From NCBI RefSeq assembly GCF_001187435.1, contig NZ_LFXA01000013.1, positions 248,001-312,000 of the forward strand: DNA of 64,000 nucleotides, given 5' to 3'. Positions 45,654-53,667 of the stretch are shown here, in pieces. The stretch is from Streptomyces caatingaensis. GTDB lineage: Bacteria > Actinomycetota > Actinomycetes > Streptomycetales > Streptomycetaceae. The notes under the pieces were generated by a model. That model saw only the letters and a list, made by a program, of their open reading frames with translations. It did not search any database and was not told the origin of the DNA. Position 1 is the first letter of the stretch, and each line of letters begins with the position of its first letter. The position numbers and the translations under genes were made by a program.

Positions 45654-48202
45654 TGGCCGAGCGGACGAACGAGCACAAGAACCATCTCTGGCAGGGGCGT
45701 TGGGTCGACGACGCCGAGGCCGGGAAGCTGCTGGCCGAACTGCCGGCCCTGGCCGGCGAGGAGCTGGCGCGGCCGCTGCCGGCCCGGCAGGTCGTCGCCG
45801 CCTGCGACCGGCTGTCGCGCCTGCTGTCCGACGCGGACGGGGACCTGCACCGCCGTCTGGCGGCGCACCTGGTCGGCTCGGGCGCGGACGAGGAGTCGGC
45901 CCGCCGGAGTCTGGCGGAGATCGCCGAGTTCCTCAGCCGTGACGGCCTGGAGCGCAAGCTGGCCGTGGAGCTGGGCGGCACCGACCCGGAGAGCCTGCGG
46001 CGCACCGACTTCCGCGCCCCGGTGTTCGAGTCGTGGGCGCCGGTGGGCCTGCTGGCGCACGTCACGGCCGGCAACGACCCGATCGTCGGCGTCTTCAGCG
46101 CGGTCGAGGGCCTGCTCGCCGGCAACGTCAACGTCCTCAAGACCAGCGGCGGCGGCTCGCTGTTCACGCATCTGCTCCTGGAGGCGCTGGGCGAGCAGGA
46201 CCCGGACGGGACGATCGCGTCCCGGCTGGTCGTGCTGCGCTTCTCCTCGTCCCGCACGGACTGGCTGCGGCTGCTGTGCGCCCCGGCGGACGCGGTCGCC
46301 GTCTGGGGCGGCGAGGAGGCCGTCGCCGGCGTCTCGGAGCACGTCCCGGCGGGCTGCCGGCTGATCACCTGGGGCCACCGGATCTCCTTCGCCTACCTGA
46401 CCGCCGGCGCCTGGGCCGACGAGGAGGTCCTCGACGGCGTCGCGGACAGCGTCTGCCGCCTGGAACAGCAGGCGTGCTCCAGCCCCCAGGTGGTCTACCT
46501 CGACACCGCCGACCGGGCCGAACTGGCCGCGTTCGCCGAGCGGTTGGGCGCGGCCCTGGACCGGCGCGGCGGCCGCTTCCCGGCCGCGCGGCCCGACGTG
46601 CCCGAGCAGGCGGAGATCACCACCACGCTGCTGGTCGCCCGCAGCGAGGAGCACCTGGGCCTGACGAGGACGTACGAGAGCCCCGACGGCGCCTGGCGCG
46701 TCCTGGTCGACCACCGCTCCGCCCTGCGCGCCTCGCCGCTGTACCGCACGGTGTGGGTCAAGCCGCTGCCGCGCGAGCAGCTGACCGCCGTGCTGCGGCC
46801 GATGCGCCGCTACCTGCAGACCGCCGGCCTGGCCGCGGCCCGCACCGACGTCCCCGTGCTGGCCGAGCGGCTGTTCACCGCGGGCGTGCTGCGCGTCACC
46901 CCGGTCGGCTCGATGCTGGACAGCTACCCGGGCGAGCCGCACGACGGCCTCTATCCGCTGCAGCGCTACAGCCGCCGCGTCAGCGTCCGCCTGGACGAGC
47001 GCTTCGCCCACGACACCCGCCTGGACGACCTGCACCCGCGCGCCGCCGCGGGACCGGCGGCCTGGCAGCGGCCCTCCCCCGCCCTGCCGGTGATGACCAA
47101 GGCCGACGTCCAGCGGCTCAACCCGCACATCCCGGCCGGCAAGCAGCAGCTGCACATCTGCAGCGGCGGCAGCAGCGGCACCCCGGCCCTGGCCGTCCAC
47201 GCCTACGCCGACTGGAGGACCCAGCTGCGGCGCGGCGGCGAGGGCCTGGTCGCCGCCGGCCTGGACGTGCGCACCGACCGGGTGGCCAACCTGCTGTTCG
47301 CGGGCGGGATGTACGGCAGCTTCCTGTACGGCAACGGCCTGCTGGAGGAGATCGGCGCGGCGCAGCTGCCGGTCGCCGGGTCCACGGACTACGCGCGCGA
47401 CGCGGCCGTCCTGATCCGGCACCGCGCGACGGCGATCCTCGCCATGCCGTCGTACGTCTGGCAGTTGTTCCGGCACGCGGGCGACGCCCTGCGCGCCTAC
47501 GGCGGCATCCGCAAGGTCTTCTACGGCGGGGAGCACTTCGGCGCCGAGCAATGCCGCCACCTGGCCGAGGAGTTCGGCATCGAGGCGATCCGCGGCTTCG
47601 CCTACGGCGGCAGCGACCTGGGCACCATGGGCCACCAGTGCCAGCACGCCGAGGGCACGGTCTACCACCTGTTCGACGACCTGTTCACCCTGGAGATCCT
47701 GGCGATGGACAGCGACGAGCCGGTGGCCCCGGGCGGGACCGGGCGGATCGTCTTCACCCCGCACACCCGCAGCGCCCCCGCCATCTCCCGCTACGAACAG
47801 GGGGACTTGGGACGCTGGGTGGAGGGCGCGTGCGCCTGCGGCCGCACCACGCCGCGCTTCGAACTGCTGGGCCGCACCGGCGACGTGATCCGCACCGGCA
47901 CGTACTTCCTCAACTACCGCCGCCTCGCCCGCATCGCCGAGGACCACCTCGGGTACTGCGGCGAGCTGCAGATGCTCGTCGAGCCGGGGGCCGCCCGGGA
48001 GCGCGTCGTCCTGCGCATGAACGGCGCGGACCCCGACGCGGCGACGGCGGCGTTCCTGGCCCACTACCCCGAGCTGCGGGCGGCCGTCACCGACGAGCGC
48101 CTGCTCGACCTGCGGGTCGAGGCGGTCGGCCCGGACGGCTTCGAACGGGCCGCGAGCAGCGGCAAGTTGCGCACGGTCATCGACCGGCGCCTGGACGCCT
48201 GA
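45653..48202 (+). CDS. LuxC-type acyl reductase fused to a LuxE-like adenylation domain
   Basis: 849 residues, two domains. Residues about 1-445 are LuxC: 'PVGLLAHVTAGNDPIVGVFS' is the NADPH/acyl region and 'LEQQACSSPQVVYLD' holds the catalytic Cys at 275, typical of LuxC; '...LQTAGLAAARTDVPVLAERL' closes the fold. Residues about 465-849 are a LuxE/phenylacetate-CoA-ligase-like domain with 'LHICSGGSSGTPALAVHA' (from Cys503), 'RKVFYGGEHFGAEQCRHLAE', 'IRGFAYGGSDLGTMGHQC' and 'ISRYEQGDLGRW'. So one chain both activates and reduces an acid. With the separate LuxE upstream there are two activating domains for one reductase. Its last 26 bases overlap the convergent SGNH gene. Confidence 0.87.
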   Translation: MAERTNEHKNHLWQGRWVDDAEAGKLLAELPALAGEELARPLPARQVVAACDRLSRLLSDADGDLHRRLAAHLVGSGADEESARRSLAEIAEFLSRDGLERKLAVELGGTDPESLRRTDFRAPVFESWAPVGLLAHVTAGNDPIVGVFSAVEGLLAGNVNVLKTSGGGSLFTHLLLEALGEQDPDGTIASRLVVLRFSSSRTDWLRLLCAPADAVAVWGGEEAVAGVSEHVPAGCRLITWGHRISFAYLTAGAWADEEVLDGVADSVCRLEQQACSSPQVVYLDTADRAELAAFAERLGAALDRRGGRFPAARPDVPEQAEITTTLLVARSEEHLGLTRTYESPDGAWRVLVDHRSALRASPLYRTVWVKPLPREQLTAVLRPMRRYLQTAGLAAARTDVPVLAERLFTAGVLRVTPVGSMLDSYPGEPHDGLYPLQRYSRRVSVRLDERFAHDTRLDDLHPRAAAGPAAWQRPSPALPVMTKADVQRLNPHIPAGKQQLHICSGGSSGTPALAVHAYADWRTQLRRGGEGLVAAGLDVRTDRVANLLFAGGMYGSFLYGNGLLEEIGAAQLPVAGSTDYARDAAVLIRHRATAILAMPSYVWQLFRHAGDALRAYGGIRKVFYGGEHFGAEQCRHLAEEFGIEAIRGFAYGGSDLGTMGHQCQHAEGTVYHLFDDLFTLEILAMDSDEPVAPGGTGRIVFTPHTRSAPAISRYEQGDLGRWVEGACACGRTTPRFELLGRTGDVIRTGTYFLNYRRLARIAEDHLGYCGELQMLVEPGAARERVVLRMNGADPDAATAAFLAHYPELRAAVTDERLLDLRVEAVGPDGFERAASSGKLRTVIDRRLDA

Positions 48203-48956
48203 CCCTGCGCGTACGGGCTTGTGGCGCACCCCGCCGGACGGGCGTCGTGTCCCGGCCGGCGGCGGCCACGGGCGCGTAGGGGCCGCCCACCTCCCACGCC
48301 TGGTGCATCGCGTCCGCGAACGCCGCGGCGAGGAGGTGTTCGCCCCGGGCGTTGGGGTGCGTGCCGTCGTAGGTGTCGCGGTCCAGGTCCCAGCCGGGCG
48401 GGACGGAGGCGAGCAGCAGCGGCGAGCCCGGGGTGCCGAGGTCGGCGACGGCCTTGGCGAGCAGGTCGTTGAAGCGGTCGCAGTCGGCCGCGAACCGCGG
48501 CTCCTGGCGGGCCCGGACGTTGTGGATGACGGGCAGGAGGACGGCCCGTACGGACGGGTTCGCGGCGCGCGCCCCGGCGACGAAGCGGCGGACGTTCCCG
48601 GCCGTCTGCCGGGCGTCGGTGTAGAAGCCGAGGTCGATCAGGCCGAGGGAGACCAGGAGGGTGTCGGCCCGGTGCGCGCGCACCGCGTCCTCGATCAGCG
48701 GCGCCATGTGGCACCAGCCCTGCCCCCAGCCGGCGAGGTGCGCCCGGGCCTTCTCCGGGAAGTCCGGGGCGCCGTAGTCGAGGGAGACGGGGGCGTCGGC
48801 GGCGATGTCGTGGAGGGTGTCGCGGGGGCCGACGATGCGGAAGGGGCCGCCGTGGGTGGCGGACAGGTGCTGCCACATCCGGTAGCGCCAGGTGAGGTCA
48901 CCGGCGCTGCCGATGGTCATGGAGTCGCCGACGAACATCAGGTGCATGCGGGGCAT
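48177..48956 (-). CDS. SGNH/GDSL-type hydrolase
   Basis: 259 residues, no signal peptide. Block I 'MFVGDSMTIG' has the nucleophile Ser at residue 12; block III Asn is in 'LLPVIHNVRARQE' and block V 'YDGTHPNARGEHLLAAAF' has the Asp/His pair. The family are esterases and acylhydrolases. ATG 48956 (MPRMHL) and ATG 48947 are both possible; neither has a strong ribosome-binding site. It overlaps the end of the LuxC-LuxE gene tail to tail and is divergent from the methyltransferase at 49031. Whether it belongs to the lux-like pathway is unclear. Confidence 0.82.
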   Translation of the reverse strand: MPRMHLMFVGDSMTIGSAGDLTWRYRMWQHLSATHGGPFRIVGPRDTLHDIAADAPVSLDYGAPDFPEKARAHLAGWGQGWCHMAPLIEDAVRAHRADTLLVSLGLIDLGFYTDARQTAGNVRRFVAGARAANPSVRAVLLPVIHNVRARQEPRFAADCDRFNDLLAKAVADLGTPGSPLLLASVPPGWDLDRDTYDGTHPNARGEHLLAAAFADAMHQAWEVGGPYAPVAAAGRDTTPVRRGAPQARTRRVRRPGAGR

Positions 48957-49030
48957 TCAACCAGCCGCGGGGCGGCCGGGCCGGTCCGGAGGGCGGGCCG
49001 CCTGCCCGCTCCGTTAGCCTGAGTCCCACG

Positions 49031-50206
49031 ATGAAGCGCTTTTCCACCCCGATGGGTGAGTTCGACCTCACCCGCTTCCCCGAGGACCCCCGCGACCGGC
49101 TCCTGCCCTGGGACGCCGCCGACGAGTACCTGCTGCGGCACCTCGCGGAGCCCGTCGCCGCCGCCGACGGAACGCCCGCGGCGCGGGCGGACCTCGACGG
49201 CTCCGTCGTCGTCCTGGGCGACCGGTGGGGCGCCCTGACCACCGCCCTCGCCGCGCACCGGCCCGTGCAGATCACCGACTCGTTCCTGACGCAGCAAGCG
49301 ACGCGGGCCAACCTGGCGCGCAACGGCGCCGAGGCGTCCGCGGTGCGGCTGCTGACCACCCGGGACACCCCGCCGGACCGCGTCGACGTCCTGCTGGTCC
49401 GCGTGCCCAAGAGCCTCGCGCTGCTGGAGGACCAGCTCCTGCGGCTCGCGCCCGGCGTCCACGCCGGCACGGTGGTCGTCGGCACCGGGAAGGTGACGGA
49501 GATCCACACCTCGACGCTGAGGCTCTTCGAGCGGATCCTCGGGCCGACCCGCACGTCCCTGGCCGCCAAGAAGGCCCGCCTGATCTTCTGCTCGCCCGCC
49601 GCGGAGCCGCGGCCCGGCCCCAGCCCCTGGCCGCTGGAGTACGTCCTGGGCGACGACGCGGGCCCGGCGGCCGGACTGACCGTCGTCAACCACGCGGGCG
49701 TCTTCTGCGCCGACCGCCTCGACATCGGCACCCGCTTCTTCCTGCACCACCTCCCCCGGTCCCGCGGCGCCGAGCGCGTGGTGGACCTCGGCTGCGGCAA
49801 CGGCGTGCTGGGCACGGCCGCGGCGGTGGCGAACCCGGAGGCGGAGGTGGTCTTCGTCGACGAGTCCTACCAGGCCGTGGCCTCGGCGGAGGCGACGTTC
49901 CGGGCGAACACGGCGGCCGGGCGGGCGGCGGGGTTCCTCGCCGGTGACGGGCTGTCCGCCCTGCCGGCCGGTTCGGCGGACCTCGTCCTGAACAACCCGC
50001 CGTTCCACTCGCACCAGGCGACCACCGACACCACCGCGCACCGGATGTTCACCGGGGCCCGCCGGGTGCTGCGCCCGGGCGGCGAGCTGTGGGTCGTCGG
50101 CAACCGGCACCTGGGGTACCACGTCAAGCTCCGCAAGCTCTTCGGCGCCTGCGAAGTCGTCGCGGGCGACCCGAAGTTCGTGATCCTGCGGGCCGTCAGG
50201 AGGTGA
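49031..50206 (+). CDS. RlmG/RsmC-type rRNA (guanine-N2)-methyltransferase
   Basis: 391 residues with the two-domain layout of RsmC/RlmG: a degenerate N-terminal half ('LDGSVVVLGDRWGALTTALA') and a catalytic C-terminal half with SAM motif 'RVVDLGCGNGVLGTAAAVA' and the base-flipping motif 'LVLNNPPFHSH' (N-P-P-F from residue 321-322). Such enzymes methylate G in 23S or 16S rRNA. This looks like a housekeeping gene. Start ATG 49031 is given by the onset of similarity; no clear ribosome-binding site is visible. The last 11 bases overlap the convergent transporter. Confidence 0.85.
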   Translation: MKRFSTPMGEFDLTRFPEDPRDRLLPWDAADEYLLRHLAEPVAAADGTPAARADLDGSVVVLGDRWGALTTALAAHRPVQITDSFLTQQATRANLARNGAEASAVRLLTTRDTPPDRVDVLLVRVPKSLALLEDQLLRLAPGVHAGTVVVGTGKVTEIHTSTLRLFERILGPTRTSLAAKKARLIFCSPAAEPRPGPSPWPLEYVLGDDAGPAAGLTVVNHAGVFCADRLDIGTRFFLHHLPRSRGAERVVDLGCGNGVLGTAAAVANPEAEVVFVDESYQAVASAEATFRANTAAGRAAGFLAGDGLSALPAGSADLVLNNPPFHSHQATTDTTAHRMFTGARRVLRPGGELWVVGNRHLGYHVKLRKLFGACEVVAGDPKFVILRAVRR

Positions 50207-51080
50207 CGGGCGGCGGCCCGGTGCCGTCCGCCCGCCTCGGCGGGCCGGGCTCCACGCGCGGCAGGATCAGCACCCCGGCGGTGATGAGGACGACCCCGGC
50301 CGCCTCCATGAGGACCCATGGCCCGGTGCGCACCCGCTCCTCGTACACCAGCAGCCCCAGCGTGAGGCTGACGAGCGCGTCCCCCAGGGTGAGGGCGGGC
50401 TGGGAGGCGACGAGGGGGCCGGACTCCATGGCGTTGGAGAGCAGGAACAGCGAGGCCGCCCCGGCGGCGCCGAAGCCGTAGGTCTGCCAGCTCGTGAAGA
50501 ACGCGCCCGCGCCGTGCCGCGCGAAGGCGCCGATGGCGTCCTTCATCAGCGCGGCGGTCAGCGCGTAGCCGATCGCCGCGGCGGCCCCGAAGAGCGCGGC
50601 ACGGGCCTTCCCCCGGGGGCGGGGAAGCGCCGCCCCGACGCACAGGGCCATCGCGGCGAGCGAGGCGGCGAGGGCGGGCAGCCAGCGCACCGTGCCGACC
50701 CGCGCGTGCCCGCCGGCGGGCGCCGCGCCCGCCAGCCCCAGCGCCAGGCCCGCGGCGACCATGACGACGGCCGCCCACCCGTACGCCGGCAGCCGCCGCC
50801 GGAACGCCAGACAGCCCAGCACCAGGGCGAACGGCAGCTCGCTGACGAAGATCGGCTGCACCAGGGCCAGCGAGCCCTGCGACAGGGCGAGTCCCTGGAA
50901 GACGGCGGCGCAGATCACGGCCGCGATCCCCGCGAACCACACCGGGTTCCGCAGCAGATCGCCCACCAGCCGCAGGCTGAAGGCGTGGTCCTGGGGCACG
51001 CTCCGGGCAGCGGCCCGCTGCAGCACGACGGCGGAGGCGTTGCTCAGGGCGGCCAGCACGGCGAACAGCACGGTGAGCAC
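50196..51080 (-). CDS. DMT-superfamily (EamA-like) transporter
   Basis: 294 residues, about nine or ten hydrophobic segments in two repeats: 'LTVLFAVLAALSNASAVVLQ' at the start and 'LFGAAAAIGYALTAALMKDA' opening the second half; 'LALVQPIFVSELPFALVLG' and 'ALTLGDALVSLTLGLLVYEE' are the matching loops. It belongs to the drug/metabolite transporters, substrate unknown. The start is GTG 51080 (GTGCTCACC). It is convergent with the RlmG-like gene and divergent from bL37. Confidence 0.83.
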   Translation of the reverse strand: MLTVLFAVLAALSNASAVVLQRAAARSVPQDHAFSLRLVGDLLRNPVWFAGIAAVICAAVFQGLALSQGSLALVQPIFVSELPFALVLGCLAFRRRLPAYGWAAVVMVAAGLALGLAGAAPAGGHARVGTVRWLPALAASLAAMALCVGAALPRPRGKARAALFGAAAAIGYALTAALMKDAIGAFARHGAGAFFTSWQTYGFGAAGAASLFLLSNAMESGPLVASQPALTLGDALVSLTLGLLVYEERVRTGPWVLMEAAGVVLITAGVLILPRVEPGPPRRADGTGPPPVTS

Positions 51081-51255
51081 GGGGGCGACGGTGCCAGAAC
51101 GGGCCGGCCCGCGCGGGCCGCACCACCGCGGCGGAGGCGCGTGTCACGCGATCAGGCGAGCGGGCCGGCGGTGCGGCCGTGCACGCGGTCCCTCGACCGG
51201 CGCCTCTCCGCCGGAGGCGATAAATTGGTCGGAGGTGTACCGGAGAGGAGGGACC

Positions 51256-51984
51256 TCATGTCCTCGAAACGGCGCCGCAAGAAGAAGAAGTCCCGTATGA
51301 AGGCCGCCAATCACGGCCGCCGGCCGCAGAGCTGATCGCCGGCGACGGGCCGTCCCAGGGGCGGCGCGCCAGCAAGTGGGCGTCGAGGAAGCCCCGTTCG
51401 GAGGCCGGGTCGTGGACGAGCCGGGCGAAGGGGACGAGCCCGGCCCCGGTCAGCAGGCCGGCGAACCGGTCCACCGGCCAGCTGTAGGCCGGCGCCACCT
51501 TGTGGTCGAAGCGGACCGGTTCCGGCTCCTCGGTCCCGAAGAACGAGACCAGCAGCAGGCCCCCGGGCGCCAGGACGCGCACCTGCTCGGCGAGCAGCGC
51601 GGGCAGGTCCCCGGGCGGGGTGTGGATCATCGAGTAGTGGGCCAGCACGCCGCCGAGCGCGCCGTCCTCGACCGGCATGGCCTCCATCCGCGCCTCGTCG
51701 AAGCGCAGCGCCGGGTGGACCCGCCGGGCGTGCTCGACCATGGCCGGGGAGAGGTCGAGCCCGAAGGCGTCCAGCCCCAGGTCGGCGAGCATGGCCGTCA
51801 TGTGTCCGGGCCCGCACCCGGCGTCGGCCGCCCGCGCGTTCCCCGTCCCGCGCACCAGCTCGGCGAAGGTGCCGAGCATGGCCCGCGCGAACGGCTGCGT
51901 CTCCAGCCGTCCGGCGAACATCGACGCGTACAGCTCGACGACCCCGTCGTAGGCCGCCCTGGTCCGGTCCTGGTGCTCCGCCAC
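51256..51984 (-). CDS. Class I SAM-dependent methyltransferase
   Basis: About 242 residues. Motif I is 'RAADAGCGPGHMTAMLADLG', followed by 'AFGLDLSPAMVEHARRVHPA' and 'GGVLAHYSMIHTPPGDLPAL', typical of the Methyltransf_25/11 small-molecule group. GTG 51984 is chosen because it opens the conserved 'EHQDRTRAAYDGVVELYA'; GTG 52002 would add six residues including a TTA codon, and neither has a good ribosome-binding site. The last 26 codons ('SSAAGGRDWRPSYGTSSSCG') lie entirely opposite bL37 and are probably an unconserved tail. The substrate is unknown. Confidence 0.78.
   Translation of the reverse strand: MAEHQDRTRAAYDGVVELYASMFAGRLETQPFARAMLGTFAELVRGTGNARAADAGCGPGHMTAMLADLGLDAFGLDLSPAMVEHARRVHPALRFDEARMEAMPVEDGALGGVLAHYSMIHTPPGDLPALLAEQVRVLAPGGLLLVSFFGTEEPEPVRFDHKVAPAYSWPVDRFAGLLTGAGLVPFARLVHDPASERGFLDAHLLARRPWDGPSPAISSAAGGRDWRPSYGTSSSCGAVSRT
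51258..51335 (+). CDS. 50S ribosomal protein bL37
   Basis: A 25-codon gene, almost all basic: 'SSKRRRKKKKSRMKAANHGR' then 'RPQS'. The pattern of a Lys/Arg block, then A-N-H-G-x-R-P near the end, matches bL37, the tiny large-subunit protein found in actinobacterial ribosomes. GAGAGGAGGG lies upstream at a normal distance. The whole gene is antisense to the 3' end of the methyltransferase ORF at 51256-51984, whose stop codon touches its start codon. Confidence 0.72.
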   Translation: MSSKRRRKKKKSRMKAANHGRRPQS

Positions 51985-52054
51985 GGGAGGAGAAGGTAAC
52001 ACCCGCGGTCACGAGCGCGGCGGGCGCCTCCGTCAGGTGCCCTGCCGGGGCGGC

Positions 52055-53173
52055 TCACTGCCGTACGACCGCGTCGATCAGGCCCTGGGCCGCGGACCCG
52101 CCGGAGACGGCCCCCTCCTCCGCGCGGGCGGCGGCCAGGGCCCCGCGCGGGAACATGGCCCGTTCGTACGCGGTGAGCGCGGCCTCGGTGTCGTGGGGGT
52201 GCGCGGCGAGGGCCTCGCCGAGTTCGGCGCCGTCGAGCATGGCCAGGTTGGCGCCCTCGCCGTTCGGGGCCGCGAGGTGGGCGGCGTCGCCGAGGAGGGT
52301 CACGCCCGGGACGCGGTCCCACCGGTGACCGGCCGGCAGGGCGTGGAGGGGGCGCAGCACCGGCGCGGTGTCGCCGTCGGTGATCAGCGCGGTGAGCTGC
52401 GGCGCCCAGCCGTCGAATTCCCGCGCGATGCGCGCGGTGGCCGCGGCGGCATCGGCGAAGTCGATCGCGGCGAACCATTCCTGCGGCTCGGTGATCCCGA
52501 TGTAGGCGTGCAGGGTGTCGTCCTTCTCCCGGTGGGCGAAGATCTCCCGGCGCGGCCCGGGCACGACCATCGCCCCGCCGCCGACCGCCCTCGCGGCGGC
52601 CGGGTGCCGGGTAAGGGCGTCGAACAGGTACGTCTCGACGACCGACTTGCCGGTGTACGCGGGAGTGGCGGCGGAAAGCAGGGGCCGGACGCGTGACCAC
52701 GCGCCGTCCGCGCCGACCAGCAGGCCGGTGACGACGGTGCCGCCGCCGGCGAACGTCACCTCGTGGCGCCCGTCGCCGAGGGTGCGGGCGCCGCCGACCT
52801 TGTGTCCCCACCGGACGGTGCCCGCCGGGAGCGAGTCGAGCAGGAGCCGTCGCAGTTCGCCGCGCTGTACCTCGGGGCGTTCGCCCGTGCCGTCGTCGGC
52901 CTGGTCGAGCACGACGGTCCCGCCCGGCTCCAGAACCCGCAGGGCCTGGCGGCCCTCCAGGACGATGCCGCGGAACGCGTCCGTCAAGCCGGCCTTCTCC
53001 AGGGCGATGCGGCCGTTGTCGGCGTGGATGTCGAGCAGCCCGCCCTGCGACCGCTCGGCCGGGGACCGCTCCGCCTCGTAGACCGTGGCCGGGATGCCGT
53101 GGAGGTGCAGGACGCGGGCGAGCGTGAGGCCGCCGAGCCCGGCGCCGATGATCGTGACGTGCGTGGTGGTCAT
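52055..53173 (-). CDS. FAD-dependent monooxygenase, TetX-like
   Basis: 372 residues. GxGxxG in 'HVTIIGAGLGGLTLARVLH', DG motif in 'LLVGADGAWSRVRPLL', GD motif in 'VTLLGDAAHLAAPNGEGANL'. The combination with 'RSQGGLLDIHADNGRIALEK' is typical of the TetX (tetracycline-inactivating) branch and its many unlinked relatives. ATG 53173 has GGGAGAAAG in front. A cluster of short repeats (53286-53343) lies 113-170 bases upstream and may be its control region. A resistance or tailoring role is possible but not established. Confidence 0.83.
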   Translation of the reverse strand: MTTTHVTIIGAGLGGLTLARVLHLHGIPATVYEAERSPAERSQGGLLDIHADNGRIALEKAGLTDAFRGIVLEGRQALRVLEPGGTVVLDQADDGTGERPEVQRGELRRLLLDSLPAGTVRWGHKVGGARTLGDGRHEVTFAGGGTVVTGLLVGADGAWSRVRPLLSAATPAYTGKSVVETYLFDALTRHPAAARAVGGGAMVVPGPRREIFAHREKDDTLHAYIGITEPQEWFAAIDFADAAAATARIAREFDGWAPQLTALITDGDTAPVLRPLHALPAGHRWDRVPGVTLLGDAAHLAAPNGEGANLAMLDGAELGEALAAHPHDTEAALTAYERAMFPRGALAAARAEEGAVSGGSAAQGLIDAVVRQ

Positions 53174-53285
53174 GGGGCTTTCTCCCTGGTCGTGAGCGCC
53201 GTTGCGGCGAGTCGGGCCGGTGCGCCGGTGCCGTCGTGGACCGGCGCCGGCCTGATCCACTGTCGTGGCGTGCACCGACCGATCG

Positions 53286-53343
53286 CCGACAGCTCACCGA
53301 TCACGCCGACAGCTCTCCGACAGCTCACCGATCATGCCGACAG
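53286..53343. repeat. Direct repeats CCGACAGCTCACCGATCAYG
   Basis: Two 20-base copies (53286-53305 and 53317-53336) differ at one position. A short copy CCGACAGCTCT (53306-53316) lies between them and a further CCGACAG follows at 53337-53343. Spacing of 31 bases (three helical turns) between the long copies suits cooperative binding by a regulator. They sit between the TetX-like gene and the decarboxylase gene, in a 494-base region (53174-53667) with no other feature seen. Confidence 0.55.
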
Positions 53344-53667
53344 CCACCCGGCACCGGGCCGGTGTCGGCATCGGTCCGCGTCCGCCGAGGGGCATTGGAC
53401 CGAGTCCCGGTCATCGTCAACCGCTTCGGCGTGGGCCGTCCGGCCGTGTGCGGTGGGACGGGGCTGACCGGTGGGGCGCGGGGGAACTCCGCCCGAGCCC
53501 TCGCCCGGCAGGCCTGTGCCCCCTGTGCCCCGCCGTGGCGGGAGTGACGGCCAACTCCGTGGCAGAGAAGTGCGGTTCGCGCCCATGGTCCCCTTTCGTG
53601 GTGTCCCGGCACCGGGCCAGCCTGGTCCGGCGCGAGACAGAAGCGGACGAGTGAAGGGGACACACGG

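Noticed and set aside
44463..48202. Bioluminescence operon
   Set aside because: Only acid-reduction functions (LuxE, LuxC) are present; there are no luxA/luxB luciferase genes, so light production is not expected.
53286..53343. CRISPR array
   Set aside because: Only two full repeats with an 11-base unit between them that is itself a partial repeat, no unique spacers and no cas genes.
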